Shown piece by piece: positions 1 through 10,733 of a DNA stretch of 64,000 nt (positions are counted from its first letter, which is position 1; the number at the start of each line of letters is the position of its first letter). The stretch comes from Tetrastigma voinierianum. Lineage: Eukaryota; Streptophyta; Magnoliopsida; Vitales; Vitaceae. Made by a program: the position numbers and the translations under genes. The stretch covers positions 186,001-250,000 of the forward strand of contig JAEQBH010002359.1 in the NCBI GenBank assembly GCA_016808115.1. Direction: 5' to 3'. A model generated the notes under the pieces. That model did not search any database. It was not told where the DNA came from and saw only the letters and a program-made list of their open reading frames with translations.

Positions 1-472
1 TCTATAATAACAATAATACTTAACTCAAAGGGATATGATAATTTATGAGGAATAAAATACTATGATATAATATAAAGTGAAGAGAAATTAAAAAAAAAAA
101 TCATTAAATAATATTTTATAAATTTAATTTATGTAAAACATTTACATAGCAACCAAGTCCACCCGTTCTTCTTTCGAAAGAAAAAAAAAAGTCTACCCGT
201 TCTTTTCAATATATAACAAATTTTTTATTTTTCTCACACGTCTGATTTTCCATGCCATGAATTTCCTGGTTATTAAATTCTCATACTTAAACAGAGCGAT
301 GATAACTTAATTGAGTTTATAAAATAATAATTTAATGAAAGATAAAAATAAAAAATAAAAAAACGAAAAGTAGTGTGCTGAAATGATCGTACGGTTGATA
401 TGATCAAACATTAGAAGCTTCTCCTCTTCTTCAAAAACCCATTCATTTCACTTTTCAGTGTAAAGCGAATTC
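1..472 (+). promoter_or_regulatory. Upstream region and 5' leader of receptor kinase copy 1
   Basis: AT-rich DNA ahead of the first ATG. It aligns with about 33420-33893 ahead of copy 2, so the duplication reaches past the left edge of the window. A TATA-like box, CAATATATAACAAA, near 208-221 is kept in copy 2 near 33625. The last 110 bases before the ATG are almost identical in the two copies and pyrimidine-rich, as expected of a leader. The transcription start is not determinable from sequence alone. Confidence 0.4.
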
Positions 473-566
473 ATGGGTTCTTCGTCTCTTCTTCTCTTTT
501 TGTTTCTGTGTTTCTTCTGTCTCTCTCACTTCACATCCCATTCTCAGCATATTCCAGACGACGAAG
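473..566 (+). CDS. Exon 1 of copy 1: signal peptide
   Basis: The ATG at 473 opens MGSSSLLLFLFLCFF, a hydrophobic secretion signal, and the exon ends in HIPDDE plus one base at a GT donor (567). It is 94 nt long, the same length as exon 1 of copy 2, with only about two changes. The start is chosen because it is the first ATG, gives a signal peptide, and is followed by the DDE stretch that opens mature proteins of this family. Confidence 0.8.
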
Positions 567-3500
567 GTATTATCTCCACTCTAAGTCTCTAATCTCACTG
601 ATCTTTCTTTCCATTTCTCGGGGAAAATGAAACTTGGGTTTAATTTGTTGTTGGGATCTGAGAATTTTGATATTGCTGTTTGTTTCGTTTTTTATTTTTT
701 AAGTTATATCTTGCTCTGGAATTTAACCTTAGCGACAGAAAAACTGTCGGTTTCAGATATGTCGTTTTTATTTTTCGAAATTTCTTCTACTTTCTCCGTC
801 ATGAAACGATTTGGCTGAAATTCTTCCCCCCCCTGCTATCATAGGCTGTGTTTGGTTACCGAAAAATCCTTTATTTTCTTCCTGACTTTAAGTTCGGTCT
901 TTCTCCGTCTAAAAAACCGACCGTGAATTTTCTATTTATTATTTATATAAACAAAAAATCTATCTACTATTATTATATAAACCAAAAACCTAACTAACTA
1001 TATAAACCAAAAACCTATCTAACTATTAACATGGTTAAATAATTCTTGTTTTTCGGTTAACCAAAAAAACTAATATATTATATAAATTACATATTATACA
1101 ATACTAATATTTATATATTATATATTATATACCTTATATTTTTTTATATAATATGAAAGCAATATTATATAGTAATATTATATATTATATATATATTGTA
1201 TTTTGTTTTAAAAATATATATATTTGTACCTCTTATTTTACAATTTTAGTATAATATTAATATATTTTAAAAAAATTTCCATCGGTTAACCGAAACCATG
1301 TTTTTGTATTTTGTAAATCAAAATCGAGATTTATATAAAGCAAAAACTAGAACTAAATCGATAAATTCGATTGATCTATTTTTCAGTTCAATCTTGATTT
1401 GATTTCTGGATCCGTTTGACTTTTTAGATTTTTTTGCTAATCCCTAATGACAAGACATCATTTGATTAAAAGGAAACTTCATATATTTCTTTTTGTGTTT
1501 TGAATTTATTTACATTTAATTATTATTAAGGCAGGTATGAGTGAACCCCATTTCCATTGGTTGGGCTTTAGGCCCACCTGAATTAATTTTAGGCCCTTTG
1601 ATTTGTGAAATTGAATGACAGTGATAGAAATTTGTAAAATTGACAAGGATCCGTCAAACGTAATGGCTACCAGCAAGATTTTCACGGGTTGAGTTGAGTA
1701 TAATCGTGTTTTGATGGTCGTGTTTGTCTCTTGAGTTTAATAAAGCGGGTTATATTCATATCAATCTACATGTACCAGGTGAGCGAGTATTAATTATTTA
1801 TTATTATGTTAATTAATATTTAACATGTGCATTATATATATTATTTGTGTTAAACATTAATAGATAATTATAATTTATATGTTTTAATTACGAAATTAAT
1901 AAATGGGTTACCGTGTGTCGTGTTATACGATTCTTAATTGGATAAGTGTTTGAATTTGAAGTAATTAAACCGTTTATTATTAGTGTTGTGCAGATTGGCA
2001 GGAATATCGTAGAAAACTTTTTATTGTGGCATGGCGGCTGTAGTGAGGCAGTGCCGCGCCCAGCAAGTGGTGACAACTGACAAGTAAGAGAGGGTGATAT
2101 TTTAGGGGTGGAAATACTAGAATCTCCTTAGGGTTCTTGAGAGTGTGAAGGACATCCAAGGGCACTTTGGGAACTTGTGGGCGACATAGACAATGCTTGA
2201 CCATATGAAATTCATATCCTATGTTAGAGTTAGATTAATTGTTTATTTATTTAATATATCTTCTTATTTTCCTTATTAGATGTATTTAAATTCTAATCAT
2301 GTAGGTACTGTTTTTTTTTTTGTTCATTGTAGGCACTTATTTTTAAGAGAGTTATAGAAACCCAAATTTTGTTTTCTTTTTCTCTTTTAATTTTTTTTAT
2401 TTTGCATTTTTTGACTAAAAATACACCAAAGTTTGTTAGAACTTCTTTTGAAAATAAATCTCCAAAATAGGTTGTACTTGTTTTTTCAAAAATGTTTATA
2501 TATTATAAAAAATAGTATATTTTCATAAATGATCTTCTAGTGTTTTCAATTGTCATATGATGGCTGTTTAAAACTTATAGTACAGCATGATAATTATTAC
2601 CCTATAGATAAAATTTTTAAATATTTTTAAAAAATATAATAAATTAGTGAAAAACATAATGGTTCTCATTTTTTAACACAAAATTTGGTATTTTAGAATA
2701 CTTCTAAACAAAGCTTAACTTTTTAAAATTATTCTATGATATTTTTTACAATGAAATTTTGTTTTCTAACTTAAAAACATTTAAGCTATTCTCATGTTTT
2801 CAAATATCTTTTACAATTAATTTTGAAAAAGAGTTTTTCTATTCAAAAATAGTTTTTTTGAATACTATTTTTTATGTTTTTAAGAATTTTTGTTTTTTTT
2901 GTTTTTATCATTCTCTTAACCCATAGAAAACTAGGAAATGTTTTCAAGCAATACATTTAAAAAAAAAAAAAACAATTTTGATTATCAAACATCTGTTTTT
3001 GAGAACAGTTAAAAAACAAGTCCATAGAGACAAGTATTTGTTCGAAGTCACATATATTGACATAAGTCATTAGTGCAACTTACATGGCATGATCACTTTG
3101 AATGAGAGATCAAATTGGATTGGTTCGTTAGAGGTTTGGAAATATTAGAAGTTACTTTGAAGATAGAAATTGATCAAGGATTACACTCCATAGAGTTGTT
3201 ACACTTAATAATTATTTTTCTATAGATTTATCAATCCCATTTGGCTGACCACTTTGTATCTACTTTGTAACAGTGAAAACCCTTAGAATAATATCCTCAA
3301 AGCTAAACAACACACATTGGATCTTAGGCCAAAGTCTAACTTCATGCACAGGCTTCAACAAGACCATTGGAGAAAATAAGTACAGCAATGTCACATGCAA
3401 CTGTACCTTGATACCGTCTTGTTGCCATGTCGCTAGCATGTGATTTTTCCCTTCTTGTTCTTCCCTGACATGATGCATATATCAAAAGTTTAGTATTTCT

Positions 3501-4012
3501 TTATATTGATCCAATTTCGATCTTGTTGAACCTGATTTGGAAGTTGTCTTGCTTCCACATCAACTTGCATATGTTGGAGAACAATTCATTCTGCCATTCT
3601 AAGTTTACTTTCTAGCGGCTGAGTGAAATGGCCTAATGGAACTTGAGTTTTTGAGAGATTGACCGATCAAGTGCTTTTTAAGGAAATACTATCAATTATA
3701 TTTTTACCTTTTGAAAGTGCTTGTTGGATTTTACCAAACTTCTGATTTTTCTTCAAAAGCGCTTTTATGCTACAAGTGCTTTCAAAAACAGTGGAATAAA
3801 CAGCATAAGTCAAAAAAGGATTCTGAATTCTATAAATCCACTTATAAAACAAGTTCTTATCGGTTTGTAGTAGAGCCAAAAAAGATTGAGCACATGCACA
3901 ATATGCTTGAGGCATGAGAACTTTAGCCTGAATACCAAGTCTAGTTATTTTGTTATAAATCAGTTCTATTTTTCCTTATCTTGTTCATTTTGCTTCCCTT
4001 TGTGAATTACAG
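567..4012 (+). other. Long 5' intron region of copy 1 with AT-rich filler
   Basis: Non-coding stretch between exon 1 and the first clear LRR exon. It is AT-rich with homopolymer runs and aligns with 33988-37639 of copy 2 with many small gaps. The only coding-like piece is the possible exon 2 at 2106-2210. Small reading frames around 3260-3917 overlap on both strands, are not conserved in frame in copy 2, and are not supported as genes. Confidence 0.7.
2106..2210 (+). pseudogene. Possible degenerate exon 2 of copy 1
   Basis: After a TTTTAG acceptor the phase left by exon 1 is continued: GG then GTG GAA ATA CTA GAA, giving DDEGVEILE. This resembles the DEVEAL start of the mature receptor in this family. 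The frame then meets TAG and TGA. Copy 2 has the same structure at 35731, and a related piece lies near 44833. The shared stops mean either an old lesion that predates the duplication or a chance match. No VDPC-type motif expected further into this exon was found. Confidence 0.35.
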
Positions 4013-5001
4013 AGAGTTAAAGGGTCTTGATTTGAATGGAACTTTACCTAAGGAGTTTGGAGATCTTCCTTATCTGCGAGTACTGTAAGTGACATTTTTC
4101 ATTTGGGGTTTTCAACTTATCAAACAAATTTCTTAACTCACCCATATGCCTTAATCCTATTTACATGGGGTTGCGGTTTTCCACTAACTACATGATTTTG
4201 TTGCTTTTTTTTTTAAATGATAATCATATAATGCTATTGAGGTATGATATTCATATTGGCTTGCCTCTGAGAACTTTAGGAGAGTTGGTCGTTTAACCAT
4301 GCTAAGTGCAAACAAAGGTTAAAACGAATGATTACAATTCAGTTTTGTTGTGGAGATTACCAACTTTTGTGTTCAGGTGCTATGTAATAATAATGGTTGG
4401 CTATAGTGTCATTTGACACTTAATAATGCCTGCAAATTTATTTAATTATCATTGTAGGATTTAGTTTTTTAAATTGTGTAGTCACCTCCAGTATCTGACT
4501 TGAACCCAACTACCTTGGTGAAAAATGGCCCCTTTTATCCGGTGAACATGTAAAATAAAGATATAATAAAGGGATTCTTCTTTTTCTAAACAGTGATCTC
4601 TCTCGCAACTATATCAATGGATCAATCCCTACTAGTTTCGGGCATCTTCGTCTTACCAATCTGTAAGTTTTGATTAATTGCACTTGCACTTACACTAGTG
4701 AGGCAAGGATCATGTTTTTCAGTAATTTACTAAGTAGTTCTCAGTTGGAGATCTTTAACTTTTGGTGCTCCACAGCTCTCTTTTTGGGAACAGAATTTCT
4801 GGTTCAATTCCTGATGAAATCAGCGATATTAGTACACTTGAGGAGTTGTAAGTCATGAAATGGAGCTGAATGCTTATTAGAGATTAATGGTGCTCAACCT
4901 TGATTATTAATCCAAATTTACTTTTCCAGGGTCTTGGAATCTAATCAGCTTGGAGGAGATCTTTCTTCAAGTCTTGAAAAGTTGACTAATTTAAGAAGAC
5001 T
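4013..5001 (+). CDS. LRR exons 1-4 of copy 1
   Basis: Four consecutive exons at 4013-4084, 4594-4662, 4776-4847 and 4930-5001 (72, 69, 72 and 72 nt), each flanked by AG and GT and all in the same phase, so each encodes one leucine-rich repeat. Readable repeats include LDLNGTLPKEFGDLPYL, RNYINGSIPTSF, NRISGSIPDEISDISTL and NQLGGDLSSSLEKLTNL. The N-x-L-x-G-x-(I/L)-P pattern is the plant extracellular LRR consensus. All four are open in copy 1, whereas the second is scrambled in copy 2. Confidence 0.85.
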
Positions 5002-5487
5002 GTAAGAATGTTGTTCTCATCCCACTCTTTATATGCATAGTAATTATTCATTTCATTTATTTCATTAATCATTAAGTCCTTGTATTTTGGTTGTGATGCA
5101 GTTGTTTGCCCGATATGCCCTGACTCCATTTAAGGAAGATATTTTAGGTCAAGACATCATGCATTTTATGATGAAATGCCTCATGGATATGTTGATTGTA
5201 TAGCTGGTTGAGTTCATTCTCTATTGCATGATTGCTTACAGAGTATGATTTGTAATGCTTCATAGAGGATAGCAGTAGGGATGATAAGGACGCTTTTAAT
5301 GCCAAAGTTCACCATTTGGGAAGATGCTTTCTTTGTTTGGACAGTGATGAGCATTTTGGGAAGATGCTTTCAACAAAAGACTTTGTATTGACTACCCATT
5401 CTGGTCGTGTTGTCTAATTACTATTTACAGGGAATTCATTTGCCTTCATTTTTTTCTTTTTTCTTTTTCCTTTTGGTGCTTCTACAG

Positions 5488-6683
5488 TTGTCTTTCTGCA
5501 AACAATTTCATAGGAACAATACCAGAAAGTTTTCACAATCTGAAGAACCTAAAAGAATTGTAAGTGGTATAATTATTTGGAAATTTATCCTTTTTTGCAA
5601 ATTTATAGTATTCCGAAATCCATGTACCATTTGCGATCTTATAGATGGGAATGATTTATCGGGGGAAGATGCCAGTTAGTTAGAGTGGACCCAGCTTAGG
5701 CTTACGTAGTATTTTACTTCATTTCATTATTCTGTTATTTTGTCCGCTTAGAACTATTTGATACAAGCTCAAGTTAATTACCTGGTTATCTATAAATATA
5801 TTTAACTGTTGTAGGTATCTGCAAGGCACATCAATGGAGGGGCCCATCCCTTCTACTATATCTCAGTTGAAAAACTTATCAGAACTGTGAGCATGTGTTC
5901 CACTATCTAATAATTGCTATGTTCAGTTCATGATTCTATTCATGTTTAAAATTGAATTCCTAAATATAAGTATTTAATTTTGTTTTTTTGTGTCTTAATC
6001 ATCAGGCTAATATCTGATTTGAGTGGACCGACACCAACTACATAGTTCCCCAATTTGGAGGATATGAAAGTGTTAAAAATATTGTGAGTTGAAGATAGTT
6101 ATATTTTATAGATACGTGAGATTTACTTGATTCTAAGTTATGCACTTCATGTTAAGTAACTTGTCAAGATGTTTTCCTCATTATGCAGGGTGATGAGAAA
6201 TTGCTCCATTACGGGTCGAATCCCGGGAAACATTGGAAATATTGAAAATTTAAAACTTCTGTAAGTTTTTTTGAATGAGTGTTCTTAATTTTCTTCATTG
6301 TTATGTATGTATAAAAGAAGAAGAAAAATATAATCAGGTTATGATTCTCCTAAGGATGCTGCTCCTTTTTCGATTCATGTTGGAACTTTTTTTCTTCTGC
6401 GGTGACACGAGTTTTCCAACGGTAGCGGAGTAAAATTCAGTCACTTTAAGAAAGAAGCGGAGAAACAAAACGATAAAGCGTAAGTTAAATACTTGTAGTA
6501 AAATACAAGCCCGAATGATACAGAATAACATTTAATTTGCTCCTTAACCAATCATTTTTATCCATTAATGGCCTATATAATTATGCTTTAGAGATATGAT
6601 CTATCTATGTGCAGGTTTCTCTGTAACTCCTTGGCCCGGAAAGTGCCTAGCTGGATAATATCGGGACAAAAGGACAACAATAT
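5488..6683 (+). pseudogene. LRR exons 5-11 of copy 1, partly broken
   Basis: Exons at 5488-5559, about 5634-5705, 5815-5886, 6006-6083, 6189-6260, about 6393-6480 and 6615-6683. Clear repeats are NNFIGTIPESFHNLKNL, GTSMEGPIPSTISQLKNL and NCSITGRIPGNIGNIENL. The exon near 5634 keeps IDGNDLSG but its borders are unclear. The exon at 6006 carries a TAG where copy 2 has ACAGG. The exon near 6393 is scrambled against the clean copy-2 exon at 40014-40097, including its acceptor. The last reads as a C-terminal repeat with LAxKVPSWI. Confidence 0.7.
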
Positions 6684-6699
6684 GTTAAATATTCTCAGT

Positions 6700-7180
6700 C
6701 TTGATTTGTTCTTTTTTGGCTCTGATATCATTCATGTTTATGTGGTCTTTCTTTAACTGCGCTTCTTGTGAAAGCTGCTTGATATTTCAATCTCTCATTT
6801 GGTCGAGACATGTATCACTAACTCCATTTCAAACTACATTTGTAGTGATATATCTTCACAACATGATTTCTGGGGGCCACGTCTTGATTCTTGCAATTTC
6901 GTCTCAGCGTAAGCTTTCTTCCATCCATTATATATATGTACATTTTATTCTGTTTTCCCCTCTTCTTCTTCCAACATTTTTTTATGACTCCACAGGAACT
7001 TGATTTCCAGTTATCCATCTTTAGCAAGAAACACGTAAGTTTTTCCAACCTTGTTTCATATGTGCATTATTCATCACTAGAATTATAAACAAGAGACTGA
7101 CTCAAAGTTCAACTTTGTAAGACCCTTTGGTGCCTTGAAGGATCTCCCATGCAAATTTGAAAACACAGATGTAAGCTTTT
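6700..7180 (+). pseudogene. Exons linking LRR and malectin domains, copy 1
   Basis: Short exons are seen by alignment with copy 2. One is at about 6846-6909 (copy 2 reads DMSYNNFTG, a truncated last LRR). Another is at 6996-7034, encoding NLISSYPSLARNT between CACAG and GTAAG. A further piece near 7090-7170 matches 40690-40777. In copy 1 the 6846 exon is altered and probably out of frame. The region corresponds to the cysteine-containing linker ahead of the malectin domain. Confidence 0.5.
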
Positions 7181-7252
7181 TGTAACCTGTGTCTTGTTAG
7201 TATGGTAGCAGCAACTTGAATCTCTACCTCGATTCCAATTACATTAAATTGA

Positions 7253-7898
7253 GACTATTCCCACCGTATATCAATTGCGGAGGAGATGAAGTACATTTTC
7301 AAGGAATCGAGGGCAAATATATGAGAAAACTGACAATGATACTTTCATCTGGAGTTCTTCCAGCCAAATTACTTAGAGACAGGATGGGCTTATAAAGCAT
7401 TTGATACGAGGGGTTTTCATTGGCAATCTAGAATCTAGTCATGTAATAAAAGCATCTTCTTTGAACCCGGAGGATGTAGTGATCTGGCTTGCTGGAATCT
7501 AGCTCCCGTCTCTCACTTAAGTATTATGGGCTTTGCTTGCGTAAGGAGGCCATTATAATGTCTGTGCCAGAAATCATGTTTTTAATAATCGGACATTTGG
7601 TAGCCTTAGGAAGCGCCTTTTCGACATTTCGAGATTCAAGTGAGTGAAAATATCAATTTTCTCCATTCAAAATATATAAATAAGCCCCGACTGTACTTTT
7701 CTCGATTTGTAGTTAGGAAGGATTTTAATATCATGGAAGAAGCTGGAGGTGCTAGTAAGGGCATTTATGAGGACTTTGATGCTACTGTTGATGATAGCAC
7801 TCTGGAGATCCACTTATACTGGTCAGGCAAAGGGACTAATTCTATGCCAAATAAAGGTGTATATGGACCTCTTATATCTGCTATTGCAGTGACACCAA
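7253..7898 (+). pseudogene. Malectin-domain exons of copy 1, frameshifted
   Basis: Two exons, about 7253-7639 and about 7713-7898. The first begins with YINCGGDEVHFQG, the family hallmark opening of the malectin domain, and includes GLCLR and NNRTFGSL-like segments. It has several frameshifts compared with copy 2 (40868-41247), and the TTGCAG acceptor reads TTGAGA. The second encodes KDFNIMEEAGGASKGIYED and IHLYWSGKGTN, open through the tryptophan codon that is a stop in copy 2, but its acceptor is altered. Malectin domains of this class lie outside the cell; the ligand is not predictable here. Confidence 0.75.
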
Positions 7899-7979
7899 GT
7901 GAGCTCGTCTCGTATTCTTCGAACTACTGCTTCTCTTGCCGGCCACTAGCTTTTGTTAAAAAGTCATGTGATCTTGTAG

Positions 7980-8114
7980 AATTTGATCCAACCGGGGTTG
8001 TCTTTGTTGGAGGTATCATGGGCATTGTAGATACTTCATGTGTCGTCCTTGCATTGATTTTGGGACTCTTGGGAATGAAAGTCTACCTAGGAGGAAAAGG
8101 CATTGAAGATAAAG
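7980..8114 (+). CDS. Transmembrane exon of copy 1
   Basis: A 135-nt exon between TTGTAG and GGTGAG. It encodes EFDPTGVVFVGG followed by a hydrophobic stretch, MGIVDTSCVVLALILGLL, then a basic KVYLGGKG stop-transfer segment. The order (acidic outside, about 20 hydrophobic residues, basic inside) fits a single-pass receptor with a cytoplasmic kinase. Copy 2 has the equivalent exon at 41600-41734, also open. Confidence 0.8.
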
Positions 8115-8236
8115 GTGAGATCAATCATGCAAGAAATTTGTGACTGTAATGGCTCATCTCTTTGAAATTGTGACACTACTTTGGAAATATTCAATAATCT
8201 CTGTTCTTTTTTTCGTCAATTTTATTTCACTTACAG

Positions 8237-8355
8237 AACTACATGAGCTAAGGATGCACACAAGTTATTTTAGTTTTCGACAGATCAAAGATGCTACCAA
8301 TAACTTTGACCCTGCAAATAAGATTGGTGAAGGTGGATTTGGGCCCGTTTACAAG
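8237..8355 (+). CDS. Kinase exon with ATP-binding glycine loop, copy 1
   Basis: A 119-nt exon with clean borders. It reads SYFSFRQIKDATNNFDPANK then IGEGGFGPVYK, which is kinase subdomain I (GxGxxG). FxxxxIxxATxNF just before the kinase is typical of plant receptor-like kinases. It is intact here; the copy-2 equivalent (about 41855-41967) has lost two bases inside the glycine loop. Confidence 0.85.
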
Positions 8356-8501
8356 GTAGTCACAGATTTGGTTTTCCTTTGGCATTGCTTGTATGCTCAG
8401 CGATGATTAAGAGGAAATGCATTACTTTTCCACGCGCGGCGGCGTATATATTCTTACGCCATCTAAATTCACGATTCAAATTTTTGTCTGCTTGATCTTA
8501 G

Positions 8502-9013
8502 GGTGTCTTGTCGGATGGTTGATAATTGCTGTTAAGCGACTCTCTTCTAATCAAACGAATTCGAGAATTTATAAATGAAATAGGAATGATATCTGCCTTA
8601 CAACACCCCAAAATCTTGCGAAGCTTTATGGGTACATTGCATCAAGAGAAACGATTATTGCTAATATATGAATATGGAGAAACAGCGCCTTGCCGTCTTT
8701 TGGTAAATGCTTAACTAACATTTTTACGTGCATTTTCTCAAGAATGAATATAATGACTTGAGTCTCCTCCCTCTTCCACATTGTAGGCAATGAAGGCACG
8801 AATAAATTTGGGTGTGACTAGGAAGAAGATATGCTTGGAGATATGAGAGTTAGCATATCTTCATGAGAATCAAGACTAAAAATCGATCCCACGAGAGATA
8901 TAAAGGCAACAAATGTGTTGTAGTAAGAATCTAAATGCCAAGATATCCGATTTCGGCAGCTAAAGCCCCGAGATGAAAGAGAACACCCATATCGGCTGAA
9001 TAATTTGGAGCAG
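8502..9013 (+). pseudogene. Kinase subdomain II-VII exons of copy 1, degraded
   Basis: Exon 8502-8702 encodes GVLSDG, then TGA TAA in frame, then LIAVKRLSS in a shifted frame. AVKRL contains the ATP-anchoring lysine. It continues with INEIGMISALQHP and LLLIYEYGE. Exon 8787-9013 should carry the HRD and DFG motifs. Fragments of GLAYLHE and DIKATN remain, but HRD reads as PTRD, and several indels break the frame. The copy-2 exon at 42371-42607 is far better preserved. Confidence 0.75.
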
Positions 9014-9831
9014 TGTGAGTGTGTTAGCTTATCTCCTTCTCTTATTAGGTATACAATATCGAAATCAATTTGTCTATGCATTTGAATCCATGTCAGAAAA
9101 AAATAACCAAATACATTGGTTGGTGAAGAAGCAATGTGAAGTGCAAGAGTTTCTAATACTAATCTAATATTTGGTGCTCAGTTTTCATAGGGACGTTATA
9201 AAAATTCGGTTTTGAAGATTATCGTGGTTTTATCTTTTTAATCATTAATATTAGCCAGCTTTCCTTATTCGTAATCTTTTTCAGAAAAGTATGAGTTAAG
9301 CATTGCTCTCCTAAAAGTTCAAACTTGTAGGATTTGAGTTTAATATGAATATCGTGCTTCTTCACATCCTCCCTCATGTGCAGCCACATACCCGCACGTG
9401 GAGAGTCAAACAAATCAAACATAGCCCTTCATGGATTTTCGAATAAACAAATGGGGAACAAATTGCAAAGAGATGGTTCATACCCAAGACCTTCTGTCAA
9501 ATCAGGCTCTGACACCATATTAAACGATCAATTCTCTAAAAGCTCAAACTTGTAGGATTTGGGTTTAATATAAATGTTATGCTTCTTCGAAGTTTCCAAC
9601 TAGCAGTTCTTTTTTTCCATTTGGGGTTTCAAAAACTCAATTTTCTTCAAAAGCAAATGGGGTGATCCTCTTTCTCTGGTTTTAGAGATGCAGAATTTAG
9701 TAGGACTGTTTAGTTTCTGAAGTGGGTTCATGCATATACAGTACTCTTTTCCAAACATAATTTTCTGCATATATCAATTAAAAATAAATTATAGCACAAG
9801 ACTGATCACCATGTTGTTGTCTTCTCTTAAG
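9014..9831 (+). other. Kinase intron of copy 1, carrying a TRIM-like element
   Basis: Intron between the catalytic-loop exon and the activation-segment exon, matching 42608-43359 of copy 2. Apart from the mini-retrotransposon at 9292-9590 I see no other structured feature. A short AT-rich tract lies near 9720-9800. Confidence 0.7.
9292..9590 (-). mobile_element. TRIM-like miniature LTR retrotransposon, copy 1
   Basis: Two direct repeats of about 73 bp (9292-9364 and 9518-9590) flank a short non-coding core. On the minus strand the right repeat is followed at once by TGGTGTCAGAGCC (9505-9517), close to the initiator tRNA-Met primer-binding site TGGTATCAGAGC. The left repeat is preceded by a purine tract, CATGAGGGAGGATG (9365-9378). 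These are the minimal parts of an LTR retrotransposon with no coding capacity, that is, a TRIM. The same element sits at the same intron position in copy 2 (42884-43180), so it predates the duplication. Confidence 0.75.
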
Positions 9832-9982
9832 AGGATATATGGCTCCTGAATATGCAATGAGGGGTTACTTGACCGACAAAGCAGATGTTTACAGCTTTGG
9901 AATTGTTGCTTTAGAGATTGTCAGTGGGAAAAGCAACACCAATTACAGGCCAAAGCAAGAGGGTATTCATCTTCTGGATTGG
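9832..9982 (+). CDS. Kinase activation-segment/subdomain VIII-IX exon, copy 1
   Basis: A 151-nt exon from TTAAG to GGTAAAC. It encodes GYMAPEYAMRGYLTDKADVY then SFGIVALEIVSGKSNTNYRP. APE (subdomain VIII) and DVYSFG (subdomain IX) are diagnostic of Ser/Thr kinases. Copy 1 is intact, whereas copy 2 has lost 11 bases between YA and LTD. Confidence 0.9.
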
Positions 9983-10081
9983 GTAAACAATGTCTTCTTC
10001 CTCACCTTTTCTGCCTTGTCATTTCTTGACCATGTGTGCTTATAACAAAAAACATGTTTCGGGTTCTTCATTGGACTGCAG

Positions 10082-10462
10082 GCTTATGTCCTGCAGGAGC
10101 AGGGAAACCTCATGGAGCTGGTAGATCCAAGTCTCGGTTCAAACTACTCAGAGGAGGAGGTGATGAACATGCTGAACTTGGCCCTCTTATGCACCAATCA
10201 ATCTCCCCCTCTCAGGCCATGTATGTCCTCTGTAGTCAGTATGGTTGAAGGCAAAATTGCAGTCCAAGCACTGACGATCAAGCTTGATAGGATGAACCCA
10301 TATATGAGATTCAAGGCCTTTGAGATGCTCTCACTGGACAGCCAGTCTCATGCCTCGTCGTTCTCTCGAGACAGTCAGCTCCAAGGCTGCATATCCGTTG
10401 AAACAAAGGATTTTTCTTCATCAAGTAGGCTTCTTACATCAAGTCTTTACCGTCCAATTTAG
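10082..10462 (+). CDS. Last kinase exon and C-terminal tail, copy 1
   Basis: Exon from TGCAG to a TAG at 10460-10462. It encodes AYVLQEQGNLMELVDPSLGS, NMLNLALLCTNQSP and RPCMSSVVSMVEG, which are kinase subdomains X-XI with the conserved R-P-x-M-S-x-V-V pattern. A serine-rich tail follows (DSQSHASSFSRDSQ) and ends in SLYRPI. The frame is open throughout. Copy 2 is nearly identical until the last residues, where it reads a longer, different end. Confidence 0.9.
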   Translation, partial: AYVLQEQGNLMELVDPSLGSNYSEEEVMNMLNLALLCTNQSPPLRPCMSSVVSMVEGKIAVQALTIKLDRMNPYMRFKAFEMLSLDSQSHASSFSRDSQLQGCISVETKDFSSSSRLLTSSLYRPI

Positions 10463-10733
10463 TTGATCAATCAAAACATGAGGTGTGCTTATGATACTTC
10501 CCAAGTAGTTCTTGCTTGCAGTTTTCTGTAGAAGAACTAGAAGTAGAAATAGCTATATTTTGTGGGATAATTAGAATTGTGTGTTAGAAATATTTTTATT
10601 CAAAATAAGATACAATTCCAATGGAGAAAAATAAAATAAATAAATAAGTATAATCATGTTCCATTAATTTGTTTCCTCTTTTCTTTTCGTACAACCAAGG
10701 GTGCCTTCATGGCTTCCAAATGTTATAGTGTTA
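10463..10733 (+). other. 3' flank of copy 1
   Basis: AT-rich sequence after the stop codon, closely matching 44008-44262 of copy 2. It probably includes the 3' UTR; AATAAA-like runs occur near 10630. It ends abruptly at the Copia insertion. Confidence 0.6.

Larger units (their letters stand above)
473..10462 (+). pseudogene. LRR-malectin receptor-like Ser/Thr kinase, copy 1 (disrupted)
   Basis: Multi-exon gene of the plant LRR-VIII-2 receptor kinase type (the At1g53430/RFK1-like group, by domain order and motif recall). Exons in order: signal peptide, about eleven exons of 69-84 nt each encoding one leucine-rich repeat, malectin exons, a transmembrane exon, and five kinase exons. Such proteins sit in the plasma membrane with LRR and malectin domains outside and the kinase inside. 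As written the copy is not translatable. There is an in-frame TAG in the LRR exon at 6006-6083, a scrambled LRR exon at 6393-6480, frameshifts in the malectin exon, a frame break beside the ATP-binding exon (8502-8702), and a heavily degraded catalytic-loop exon (8787-9013). The exons at 4013-5001, 7980-8114, 8237-8355 and 9832-10462 look intact. The lesions could partly be sequence error; the tandem partner is at 33894-44007. Confidence 0.8.

Noticed and set aside
3667..3917. Frames on both strands at 3667-3917
   Set aside because: They overlap each other inside an intron, and the matching copy-2 intron does not keep either frame.
7640..8143. A 167-codon plus-strand frame taken as a separate gene
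   Set aside because: It is a read-through of malectin exon 2, an intron and the transmembrane exon of receptor copy 1.
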